Assembly (NCBI RefSeq): GCF_934330165.1
Contig: NZ_CAKRGI010000004.1
Span: 1 to 64,000, forward strand
Source of the DNA: an uncultured Mediterraneibacter sp.
Lineage (GTDB): Bacteria; Bacillota; Clostridia; Lachnospirales; Lachnospiraceae
Direction of reading: 5' to 3'
Length of the DNA stretch: 64,000 nt
Position numbers and translations under genes: made by a program. Positions 56,401 through 63,580 of this stretch are shown one piece after another. Within the stretch, counting starts at the first letter, position 1. Each line of letters opens with the position of its first letter. The notes beneath the pieces are model-generated. The model worked only from the letters and a program-made list of their open reading frames with translations. It searched no databases and was not told the origin of the DNA.

Positions 56401-57522
56401 AAATTCAGGCAGGATTTTGATTTTATTAAAGTGAGGGACATGAATGATCTTCATCATGCAAAAGATGCTTACCTGAATATTGTTGTAGGAAATGTTTATT
56501 TTGTAAAATTCACAAAAAATGCAGCCTGGTTTGTGAAAGAGAATCCGGGGCGAACATATAATCTTGAAAAAATGTTTATATGGGATGTTGTGAGAGGTGG
56601 AGAAATTGCCTGGAAAGCGGGAAAGAGTGGCTCTATTGTTCAGGTCAGAGCCATGATGGAGAAGAATCATATTCTTGTGACGCGTCGATCCTATGAAGTA
56701 AAAGGCGGATTATTTGATCAGCAGATTCTGAAAAAAGGAAAGGGGCAGGTGCCGGTCAAAGAAAGTGATGAACGATTGCGGGATATCGGAAAATACGGAG
56801 GATATAATAAGGCAGCAGGAGCTTATTTTATGCTTGTAAGCTCAAAAGATAAGAAAGGAAAAGAGCAGAGAACGATTGAGTTCGTACCAATTTATCTAAA
56901 AGACAGAGTGGAAAAAGATATGGAAAGTGCCAGAAACTATCTGATGGAAGAACGTGGATTGAGAGAGCCGAAAATACTGATCAAAAAGATTAAAATTGAT
57001 ACTTTATTTAAAGTCGATGGATTTTATATGTGGCTTTCTGGAAGAACTAGTAATCAGTTGATTTTTAAAGGTGCAAATCAACTGATTTTATCAAAAGAGG
57101 ATATGAAAACTTTAAAAAAAGTAGTGAAATATATTCAGAGACAGAAAGAAGATAAGAATGTAAAGATCAGTATGCATGATGGAATAACAGAAGAAGAGTT
57201 GCTAAAGCTTTATGAGACATTTTTAGATAAGATCCGGCACAGTATTTATGGGGTGCGACTCTCTTCACAGGAAAAAACGCTGGTCAATGGAAAAGAGAAA
57301 TTTATTGATCTCTCCGTTGAAGCAAAGTGTCAGGTGTTGTATGAAATTCTGCATTTATTCCAGTGTCAGAGTGGAGCAGCAAATCTGAAAATGATCGGAG
57401 GTCCGGCAAGTGCAGGAATCCTGGTCATGAATAATAATATCAGTAAATGTAAAAATATTTCTATTGTCAATCAGTCTCCTACAGGAATTTATGAAAAAGA
57501 GATTGATCTTTTAAGAGTATGA
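53497..57522 (+). CDS. cas9: CRISPR-associated endonuclease Cas9 (type II-A)
   Basis: RNA-guided DNA endonuclease of about 1341 residues, close in size to SpCas9. Nuclease residues look intact: D10 in GLDMGTGSVGW (RuvC-I), E771 in FVEMAREKQ (RuvC-II), H856 in YDIDHIYPQS with the downstream KNRVLV asparagine (HNH), and H987/D990 in HHAKDAYLN (RuvC-III). An arginine-rich bridge helix (RTGRRRLDRRGWR) follows RuvC-I. I choose GTG at 53497, 6 nt after GGAGG; the ATG at 53491 touches that site. It overlaps cas1 by four bases. PAM preference cannot be read from the sequence. Confidence 0.96.
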   Translation: MGKGYYVGLDMGTGSVGWAVTDESYQILRRHGKAMWGVRLFESAKTAEERRMFRTGRRRLDRRGWRIEILQELFAEEISRVDPGFFLRMKESKYYPEDKRDIEGNCPELPYTLFVDKTFTDKDFHKKYPTIYHLRKMLMETEDTLDIRLVYLALHHMMKHRGHFLLSGDISQVTEFKNTFNQFIENIRNEEMDFEIELDESAVQMIEETLKDKNLTRSAKKSKLVKGLNAKNVRDKAFLTLLSGGTVKLSDLFGMEELNEGERPKISFADNGYEEYAAVIEMELGELYYIVESAKAVYDWAILSDILGGSTSISDAKVRAYEKHKADLKYLKAVVKEYFPKEVYNAVFVESSDKLNNYPAYIGMTKKNGKKVSLEGKRCSREEFMDFLKKNIVVKLPDEEAKMYLQSELEKDAFLPKQVNKDNGVIPYQVHKYELKKILDNLGDKIPFLKENAEKIEKLFSFRIPYYVGPLRTGNGENSKFAWAERKSTEKIYPWNFENVIDVEQSAENFIRRMTNKCTYLIGEDVLPKDSLLYSKFMVLNELNNLRLDGQKISVELKQKIYRDVFCRSRKVTQKKLKSYLIREGIAGKNVELTGIDGDFKGSLTAYHDFKEKLTDVELTQKEKEEIILNIVLFGDDKKLLKQRLKKKFPQLTEKQINTVTALSYKGWGRLSKKLLEEVTVPAPETGEVWNIITALWETNDNFMQLLSKEYQFSDRIEEFNEEKADPEVSYQTIEDLYVSPAVKRQIWQTLQIIQEIEKVMGEKPKRVFVEMAREKQENKRTESRKKTLSDLYKKCKKEEPEWIEALCTSLEKHEEHQLRSDKLYLYYTQKGRCMYSGEPIDLEDLWDNTKYDIDHIYPQSKTMDDSLKNRVLVKKEYNAKKSDTYPIAADIQKKMMPFWKSLLTGGFIPKEKYDRLVRNNPLDANELAGFIERQIVETRQSTKAVAEILKKILPDTEIVYVKAKTVSKFRQDFDFIKVRDMNDLHHAKDAYLNIVVGNVYFVKFTKNAAWFVKENPGRTYNLEKMFIWDVVRGGEIAWKAGKSGSIVQVRAMMEKNHILVTRRSYEVKGGLFDQQILKKGKGQVPVKESDERLRDIGKYGGYNKAAGAYFMLVSSKDKKGKEQRTIEFVPIYLKDRVEKDMESARNYLMEERGLREPKILIKKIKIDTLFKVDGFYMWLSGRTSNQLIFKGANQLILSKEDMKTLKKVVKYIQRQKEDKNVKISMHDGITEEELLKLYETFLDKIRHSIYGVRLSSQEKTLVNGKEKFIDLSVEAKCQVLYEILHLFQCQSGAANLKMIGGPASAGILVMNNNISKCKNISIVNQSPTGIYEKEIDLLRV

Positions 57523-58391
57523 GCTGGCGGACGATCGTCATTACCAAAAGAGCTAAATTAGATTTACAACTTGGATTTATGGTGGTGAGAGGGGAAGATA
57601 CGACGAAAGTAGCGTTGAATGAGATTGCTGTAGTATTGATAGAATCTACAGCAGTCTCGCTCACGACTAGTCTGTTGGCAGAACTGACGAAAAGAAAGGT
57701 TAAAGTTATCTTTTGTGATGAAAAAAGAAATCCGTCATCAGAACTGGTCAGCTATTATGGAAGTCATGATACCAGTAATAAGATTCGTAAGCAGATTGCG
57801 TGGAGACAAAATACAAAAGAAGCTGTCTGGACGGAAATTGTATCTGAAAAAATCAGAAAGCAAAAAGAATTATTAGAATTATTGGGAAAGGAAGAAGCTG
57901 AGCTTCTGTCATCTTATTTACAGCAGATCGCATGGAATGATGAAACCAACAGAGAAGGACATGCTGCAAAAGTATATTTTAATGCATTATTCGGGCTTGA
58001 TTTCACCAGAACAGAGGATAATCTTATCAATGCAGCTTTGAATTATGGATATTCAATTATTTTATCGTCCTTTACAAGGGAAATTGTAGCAAATGGATAT
58101 ATAACTCAACTGGGACTTTTTCATGATAATATGTTTAATCAGTTTAATTTGGCTTCAGATCTGATGGAACCGTTCAGACCGCTAGTGGATAAATGTGTTC
58201 TGGGAATGAAACTGGAGCAGTTTGAACATGAAGAAAAAATGTGGCTGGTTGATATCCTGAATCAGGAAGTACAGATTGACGGAAAAATCCAGTATGTGAG
58301 TAATGCAATAAAAATTTATTGCAAAAGTGTATTTGACGCATTGAATGAGGATGACAGTGCATTGGTTCGATTTTATAAAATTGAGTTATAG
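57519..58391 (+). CDS. cas1: CRISPR integrase Cas1
   Basis: A 290-residue spacer-integration nuclease. The catalytic metal residues are E146 (NREGHAAKVYF), H202 (GLFHDNMFNQ) and D214 (ASDLMEPFRP). Length and sequence are of the type II Cas1. It starts in an ATGA overlap with the cas9 stop and precedes cas2 by 4 nt. Confidence 0.96.
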   Translation: MSWRTIVITKRAKLDLQLGFMVVRGEDTTKVALNEIAVVLIESTAVSLTTSLLAELTKRKVKVIFCDEKRNPSSELVSYYGSHDTSNKIRKQIAWRQNTKEAVWTEIVSEKIRKQKELLELLGKEEAELLSSYLQQIAWNDETNREGHAAKVYFNALFGLDFTRTEDNLINAALNYGYSIILSSFTREIVANGYITQLGLFHDNMFNQFNLASDLMEPFRPLVDKCVLGMKLEQFEHEEKMWLVDILNQEVQIDGKIQYVSNAIKIYCKSVFDALNEDDSALVRFYKIEL

Positions 58392-58395
58392 ATTT

Positions 58396-58701
58396 ATGAG
58401 GGTATTAGTATTTTTTGATCTTCCGGTAATAACGGGTGAACATAAAAGAGCCTATAGAAAATTCAGAAAATATCTTCTAAAGAATGGATTTCTTATGCTG
58501 CAGGAATCAGTGTACTGTAAACTTGCATTAAATGGAACTGCAGTTAAGGCGATTGTAGATAATGTCCATAAGAACAAACCGGAAGAAGGATTGATCCAGC
58601 TGCTGACGGTAACTGAAAAGCAGTATGCAAAGATGGATATTGTAATAGGTGAGACAAAAAGTGAAGTATTAGATACAGATGAAAGGCTGGTGATTCTATG
58701 A
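58396..58701 (+). CDS. cas2: CRISPR adaptation protein Cas2
   Basis: A 101-residue ferredoxin-fold partner of Cas1. The N-terminal MRVLVFFDLPV strand carries the conserved aspartate D8, and KFRKYLLKNGFLMLQESVY is the family core. Start at 58396 is where the conserved sequence begins, 4 nt after cas1. Overlaps csn2 by four bases. Confidence 0.94.
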   Translation: MRVLVFFDLPVITGEHKRAYRKFRKYLLKNGFLMLQESVYCKLALNGTAVKAIVDNVHKNKPEEGLIQLLTVTEKQYAKMDIVIGETKSEVLDTDERLVIL

Positions 58702-59366
58702 AGCTGGTACATATCAACCTGAATGAAGGTATTCTTGTCGATGCAATTAATTGCACAGAATGGGTAATAGAATCACCCGAATACTTTTCAGAATATGTAA
58801 TGGAATTAGCAGGGCAGGTGGAAGGAAAAGAAGGCAGATTCGTATTATCAGATAATGAAAAAGAAGTTGATATTTCTAAAAATGTAGAGCTGATCTTTAA
58901 TATTTTTGCATTAGATATAAATGAAAGAAAACTGATCAGCAAACTTTATATGGAATTGGAAAAGCTTACTGCAGACGAACGATTCTATGTGAAAACCCAG
59001 GAAATGAAGCAATATCTGCAAGAGTATTTATTACAGCTTGAACAGGAGACAGACTATATCCTTGATCTTGCGGATGAAATAGATTTTGCCTCATTATTTA
59101 AAGCTTTTGGAATTAAATATGAGGTGCTGGAAGAAAACTTCTTAGAACGTCTTGTGAGATATATGCGAATAGTGGAACGATTATTAAAGAAAAAGCTTTT
59201 TGTATTTGTTAATTTGCGAAGTTATTTATCAAATCAGCAGATTGATGAATTAATAAAAGAAGCGACGTATCAGGAAATTCAGCTTTTATTGATTGAAACC
59301 TGTGCGAGAGATTGCATTGAGGGTGTAACAAGGTATATTATAGATAAAGATGGATGTGAAATATAA
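58698..59366 (+). CDS. csn2: CRISPR adaptation protein Csn2
   Basis: A 222-residue protein in the position and size range of Csn2, the ring-forming DNA-end-binding protein that defines subtype II-A and takes part in spacer acquisition with Cas1-Cas2 and Cas9. The N-terminal MKLVHINLNEGILVDA fits the family. Starts in an ATGA overlap with cas2. A possible array promoter (TTGCAT, 16 bp, TATATT) lies in its last 60 bases. Confidence 0.88.
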   Translation: MKLVHINLNEGILVDAINCTEWVIESPEYFSEYVMELAGQVEGKEGRFVLSDNEKEVDISKNVELIFNIFALDINERKLISKLYMELEKLTADERFYVKTQEMKQYLQEYLLQLEQETDYILDLADEIDFASLFKAFGIKYEVLEENFLERLVRYMRIVERLLKKKLFVFVNLRSYLSNQQIDELIKEATYQEIQLLLIETCARDCIEGVTRYIIDKDGCEI

Positions 59367-59429
59367 CATCCTAACAGTTTGAGTACCTGTATTTTATGCG
59401 AATGATGGCATTTCATTTTTGAATTTGAG
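59367..59429 (+). promoter_or_regulatory. CRISPR leader
   Basis: A 63-bp segment between csn2 and the first repeat. It contains GTTTGAGTACC (59377-59387), the exact reverse complement of the last 11 bases of the repeat, and ends in an AT-rich tract. Leader position is inferred from the degenerate last repeat at the other end. Confidence 0.65.
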
Positions 59430-59661
59430 GTTTGAGAATGATGTAAAAATGTATGGTACTCAAACGATTATGTGAAAATTACTGCCGACGGGCGGTTTGA
59501 GAATGATGTAAAAATGTATGGCACTCAAACTGAAAAACTCATACAGTCAATGCATGAAAGTTTGAGAATGATGTAAAAATGTATGGTACTCAAACTACGC
59601 TTATAGCTGCTTCACTTCCGTATGCGTTTGAGAATGATGTAAAAATGTATGGTAGTTAAAC
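59430..59661 (+). CRISPR. CRISPR array, 4 repeats and 3 spacers
   Basis: 36-bp repeats begin GTTTGAGAATGATG and end GGTACTCAAAC, at 59430-59465, 59495-59530, 59560-59595 and 59626-59661. Spacers are 29, 29 and 30 bp. Repeat 2 has one change (GGCACT for GGTACT). The last repeat ends GGTAGTTAAAC, the usual decay of the leader-distal end, so the array reads on the plus strand. The repeat pairs with the tracrRNA at 53278-53386. Confidence 0.97.
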
Positions 59662-59716
59662 AATGGAAGAAATTTCTAAGTTTTAACTTGTTGTAGAATT
59701 TTTGCTGGGAGAGATA

Positions 59717-60232
59717 ATGAATATGGAACTATTTGACGACTATTTCAAAAGAGATTATTGTAATTATATTGAAAGATTTCTCTGTTTGAAAATGAAGGAG
59801 TTAGTTCTTTTAAGGCAAGAAATAATTGATAACTCATTTATGCAAGAAATGGAGAAAAAAATTTCTTTAGATGTTATGAAATATGTTGATCATGTTGATA
59901 ACGAGCTGGAACAGGGCTGTCGATCAATAGATTTTATTTATAGGGAATGGCTTGGGGAAATTGCGGGTATATGCAAGGTTATGGATTATAAAATGATTTG
60001 CTGCAGCAGATATGCGAGTGAAATGAACCGTGTTAATCGGAAACCAGTAAAAGAAATAATAAAAAAAGAAATAGCACATAATCCATATCTAGGTTATAAA
60101 GAACTTGTGACTAAGGATTTATCATTGGATATAGAAATTGAACTGGAGTATTTAATAGAATCAGAACAATTGATAAGAAGAAAACCAAATCATAAAAACC
60201 CCAGATATAGATGGGAAGCAAGAATAAAATAA
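59717..60232 (+). CDS. Unknown protein adjacent to the CRISPR array
   Basis: A 171-residue, charged, mostly helical soluble protein with no recognised family. The last 50 residues (YKELVTKDLSLDIEIELEYLIESEQLIRRK, then PRYRW) look like a winged-helix end. GGGAG lies 8 nt before the ATG at 59717. It starts 55 nt after the last repeat on the same strand and is AT-richer than the housekeeping genes. It could be an accessory or regulator of the locus, or simply a neighbour. Confidence 0.6.
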   Translation: MNMELFDDYFKRDYCNYIERFLCLKMKELVLLRQEIIDNSFMQEMEKKISLDVMKYVDHVDNELEQGCRSIDFIYREWLGEIAGICKVMDYKMICCSRYASEMNRVNRKPVKEIIKKEIAHNPYLGYKELVTKDLSLDIEIELEYLIESEQLIRRKPNHKNPRYRWEARIK

Positions 60233-60273
60233 TACAAGAGAATACGAATAAATAAGTTCACAGGAGAAAAGTC

Positions 60274-60684
60274 ATGGTTAGAAATATTATAAAGGGCAAA
60301 AAGATTTTTGGGAGAAAAGCAAAACCGGCAACGGAAGCAGACCAGGAAATCGTAACAGATCTTTTAGATACATTGCGTGCCAATCGAGAAATATGCGTTG
60401 GAATGGCGGCAAATATGATCGGCATTAATAAATCGATCATTGCTGTGGCAGTGGGACCATTTCAGTTTGCAATGATTAATCCTGTGATAACTAAGATGTC
60501 AGGAGAATATAAGACAGAAGAAGGATGCCTTTCTTTGGAGGGAACCAGATTATGCACAAGATATGAAGAAATAGAGGTAGATTATCTGGACAGCAATTTT
60601 CAATTCTGTCATGGAAAGTATAGTGGCTGGACAGCACAGATCATACAGCATGAGATTGACCATTGTAAGGGGATTGTGATTTAA
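60274..60684 (+). CDS. Peptide-deformylase-like protein
   Basis: A 136-residue protein of the deformylase fold. Metal ligands are C85 in EGCLSL and the HEIDH motif at 126-130. Motif I, usually GxGLAAPQ, reads GMAANMIG (43-50), so the active-site Gln is Met. It may be a low-activity or specialised paralog; a housekeeping def is not in this window. GGAGAAAAG precedes the ATG. Confidence 0.8.
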   Translation: MVRNIIKGKKIFGRKAKPATEADQEIVTDLLDTLRANREICVGMAANMIGINKSIIAVAVGPFQFAMINPVITKMSGEYKTEEGCLSLEGTRLCTRYEEIEVDYLDSNFQFCHGKYSGWTAQIIQHEIDHCKGIVI

Positions 60685-60741
60685 TGTTAAAATACTATTA
60701 TTTTGTAGAAGTCTTAAAATAAATTGAATTGTGAGGAAAAA

Positions 60742-61071
60742 ATGGATTTTAAATATTGCAAATTAGAAATTTTTATACCGGAAGAAAATTTCCCGGAACT
60801 TCAGAAGGCTTTGCAGTCCGTAGATGCAGGGCATATAGGAAATTACGACTCATGTGTGTCCTGTTCAAGGCTTACCAGTTATTGGAGACCATTAGAAGGG
60901 ACTGCTCCATATATAGGAAAAGCCGGGGAGATTAGTTGTGAACCGGAAATAAAAGCAGAGGTAACAGTATTTAAAGAAAAAGTGGATGAGACAATTAAGG
61001 TGGTCAAAAAAGTTCATCCGTATGAAGAACCGGTTATAAATGTAATTCCGATTTGGCGGACAAGTTTTTAA
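60742..61071 (+). CDS. CutA/NIF3-insert-like small protein
   Basis: A 109-residue protein resembling the CutA-like domain found inserted in NIF3/YqfO proteins (FKYCKLEIFIPEENFPELQKAL ... GAGHIGNYDSC-type segment here AGHIGNYDSCVSCSR ... VKKVHPYEEPVINVIPI). The HPYEEP motif near the end is characteristic. Free-standing members have no known role; metal binding is often proposed. GTGAGGAAAA precedes the ATG at 60742. Confidence 0.75.
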   Translation: MDFKYCKLEIFIPEENFPELQKALQSVDAGHIGNYDSCVSCSRLTSYWRPLEGTAPYIGKAGEISCEPEIKAEVTVFKEKVDETIKVVKKVHPYEEPVINVIPIWRTSF

Positions 61072-61089
61072 AAAAAGAAATAGATAATT

Positions 61090-61133
61090 AAAATGACCAA
61101 CAGTCAAGAATATGCTGACTGTTGGTCATTTTT
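61090..61133 (+). terminator. Strong terminator
   Basis: AAAATGACCAACAGTCA and TGACTGTTGGTCATTTT form a long stem with T5 after it. Confidence 0.88.
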
Positions 61134-61158
61134 ACTGTATAGTGCTTTTAAGATGAAA

Positions 61159-61173
61159 ATGACTAAAAGTCAT
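61159..61173. promoter_or_regulatory. Possible operator of the MMPL exporter
   Basis: ATGACT-AAA-AGTCAT is a perfect 15-bp dyad 20 bp upstream of the start codon, overlapping the expected leader of the exporter transcript. A TetR- or MarR-type repressor would fit, but no such gene is adjacent. Confidence 0.4.
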
Positions 61174-61192
61174 AAAGGAAGGAGCTTGTGAA

Positions 61193-63265
61193 ATGGTTAA
61201 ATTTGGAAAGAAAGTGGTGAAGTTTCGTGTACCGATTATTATTATCAGTATTTTACTGTTGATACCGGCAACTCTGGGATATATTAATACCAGAGTAAAT
61301 TACGATGTATTGACATATTTGCCGGAAGATATTGAAACGATGCAGGGACAGGATATTCTGGTAAAGGATTTTGGAACAGGAGCATTTTCTATGTTTATAG
61401 TGGATGGGATGGAGGATAAAGATGTCTCGGCACTGAAGACAAAGATCGAGAATGTCGATCATGTCAGCAAGGTCTTATGGTATGATTCACTGGCAGATAT
61501 AAGTATGCCAAAGAGTATGCTCACTGAAAAGTTGTATGAAGTATTCAATTCAGATACGGGTACAATGATGGCAATCTTTTTTGATGAAGGAACTTCGTCA
61601 GATGGAACAATGGAGGCAATCGGGGAAATCCGTGAACTGGCAGGAAAGCAGTGTTTTCTGAGCGGAATGTTTGCGATTGTTACGGATACAAAAAATCTGG
61701 CAGAAAAAGAAACTCCGGTCTATGTACTGATTGCGGTTCTTTTGGCGATATTCGTATTAGGTATTACCATGGAATCATTTTTCGTTCCGTTACTTTTTAT
61801 GCTTAGTATTGGTATGGCGATCGTATATAATCTTGGCAGCAACTATTTTCTGGGAGAGATTTCATATATTACCAAAGCACTGGCAGCAGTGTTGCAGTTA
61901 GGTGTGACATTGGATTATTCTATTTTCCTGATGCATAGTTATGAAGAACAGCAGATCCGGTATGATGGAGATAAAGAAAGAGCGATGGCACATGCGATTT
62001 CGCAGACATTTTCTTCAGTTATCGGAAGTTCGGTTACGACGGTAGCGGGATTTATTGCATTGTGCTTTATGACATTTACTCTGGGAATGGATATCGGAGT
62101 GGTCATGGTAAAAGGTGTTATTTTTGGAGTGTTGGCGTGCGTTACCATTTTGCCGTCCATGATTTTGTGCTGTGATAAGCTCATTGTTAAGACGAAGCAT
62201 AAGCCGTTTTTGCCGGATATCGGGAAGCTTTCGGATAAAGTTACAAAAAGATATCTCGTATATGTAGTGATTTTCCTGGTGCTTTTATTCCCGGCGATTT
62301 ATGGAAATAATCATACCTCTGTTTATTATAATCTGGATGAGACACTTCCGAAGGATCTTCCGAGCATTATCGCAAATGAAAAGCTGAAGGAAGATTATGA
62401 TATGAATACAACGCATATGATCCTTGTTGACAGTTCTACAGAATCAGCGGATGTAGCAAAGATGCTGAATAAAATGGAAAAAGTGGATGGTGTAAAATGG
62501 GCATTGGGATTAGATTCCCTGATCGGTCCGGCTATTCCGCAAAGTATGATTCCTGAGTCTGTCACAGGAATGTTGAAAAATGATAAGTACCAGCTTGTAC
62601 TTGTCAATTCAGAATATAAAGTAGCGACAGATGAAATTAATGCACAGATCAAAGAACTGAATAAGATTCTTCATACATATGATAAAGGTGGAATGTTGAT
62701 CGGCGAAGGACCGCTGACTGCTGATCTGATCGACATAACGGATACAGATTTTAAGACGGTAAGTGCTGTATCGATTGGAATTATATTTGTTATCATTTTA
62801 CTCTTATTTAAATCAGTGTCACTGCCGTTTATTTTAGTAGGTGTTATTGAATTTGCAATTTTTGTCAATATGGGGATCCCATATTATACGGGAACGAAAC
62901 TCCCATTTGTTGCGTCTATTGTAATCGGTACGATTCAGCTTGGTTCGACGGTTGACTATGCTATTTTGATGACAACAAGATATAAAAGAGAAAGAAATCA
63001 TGGAGCAGATAAATATAATGCGATCACGACAGCACATCGTGCATCTGCCCAGTCGATCATGGTCAGTGCATTAAGCTTTTTTGCTGCAACGATCGGTGTA
63101 GGTCTTTATTCCAATATTGATATGATCAGTTCCCTGTGTATCCTGATGGCGAGAGGTGCATTGATCAGTATGGTAGTGGTTATTTTTGTATTGCCATCGA
63201 TGTTTATGGTATTTGATAAAATCATAGTAAAGACAAGTAAAGGATTTTTACCGAAAGAAGGATGA
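61193..63265 (+). CDS. MMPL-family RND-type exporter
   Basis: A 690-residue membrane protein with two similar halves. Each has one helix, an extracytoplasmic loop domain, then a bundle of five to six helices, about 12 in all. LGVTLDYSIFLMHSY in half one and LGSTVDYAILMTTRYKRER in half two are the paired MMPL motifs holding the proton-relay aspartates. Substrates of such proteins are lipids, drugs or peptides; none is indicated here. GGAAGGAGC precedes the ATG. Flanked by terminators, so monocistronic. Confidence 0.9.
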   Translation: MVKFGKKVVKFRVPIIIISILLLIPATLGYINTRVNYDVLTYLPEDIETMQGQDILVKDFGTGAFSMFIVDGMEDKDVSALKTKIENVDHVSKVLWYDSLADISMPKSMLTEKLYEVFNSDTGTMMAIFFDEGTSSDGTMEAIGEIRELAGKQCFLSGMFAIVTDTKNLAEKETPVYVLIAVLLAIFVLGITMESFFVPLLFMLSIGMAIVYNLGSNYFLGEISYITKALAAVLQLGVTLDYSIFLMHSYEEQQIRYDGDKERAMAHAISQTFSSVIGSSVTTVAGFIALCFMTFTLGMDIGVVMVKGVIFGVLACVTILPSMILCCDKLIVKTKHKPFLPDIGKLSDKVTKRYLVYVVIFLVLLFPAIYGNNHTSVYYNLDETLPKDLPSIIANEKLKEDYDMNTTHMILVDSSTESADVAKMLNKMEKVDGVKWALGLDSLIGPAIPQSMIPESVTGMLKNDKYQLVLVNSEYKVATDEINAQIKELNKILHTYDKGGMLIGEGPLTADLIDITDTDFKTVSAVSIGIIFVIILLLFKSVSLPFILVGVIEFAIFVNMGIPYYTGTKLPFVASIVIGTIQLGSTVDYAILMTTRYKRERNHGADKYNAITTAHRASAQSIMVSALSFFAATIGVGLYSNIDMISSLCILMARGALISMVVVIFVLPSMFMVFDKIIVKTSKGFLPKEG

Positions 63266-63304
63266 TTCAGTTCTTTTAGAAATCATATAAAATGAAAAGA
63301 GCAA

Positions 63305-63350
63305 CCCTGACTGCAAAAAAAATAAGGTGATTTGCAGTCAGGGATTTTTT
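63305..63350 (+). terminator. Terminator of the MMPL exporter
   Basis: CCCTGACTGCAAA and TTTGCAGTCAGGG form a 13-bp stem followed by T6. Confidence 0.88.
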
Positions 63351-63443
63351 GGTTATCAGAAATACGACAAAAATCCAAAAGCTCTTTTTTATTATGGAAA
63401 TTTATGAAATATATATAAATTTGTGGAATCTAAATATTTCCAC

Positions 63444-63472
63444 TTGAAAAAAGAACATACGTTCTATATAAT
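63444..63472 (+). promoter_or_regulatory. SOS promoter with LexA box
   Basis: TTGAAA (63444-63449) and TATAAT (63467-63472) with 17-bp spacing. The spacer holds GAACATACGTTC (63453-63464), matching the Gram-positive LexA/DinR box GAAC-N4-GTTC. A roughly 100-nt leader follows before the polymerase gene. Confidence 0.85.
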
Positions 63473-63580
63473 AATATATAAGATGATGCAGATTAGAATT
63501 TTTGGATCACCAGGGAGCTGGCAAAGGGGATTTAGAGGATCAGATGTTGGTATGATGCACATTCGGGGAGGAACTGTGGG

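Noticed and set aside
59717..60232. Calling this gene an anti-CRISPR
   Set aside because: Position alone is not evidence; no known Acr or Aca motif was recognised.
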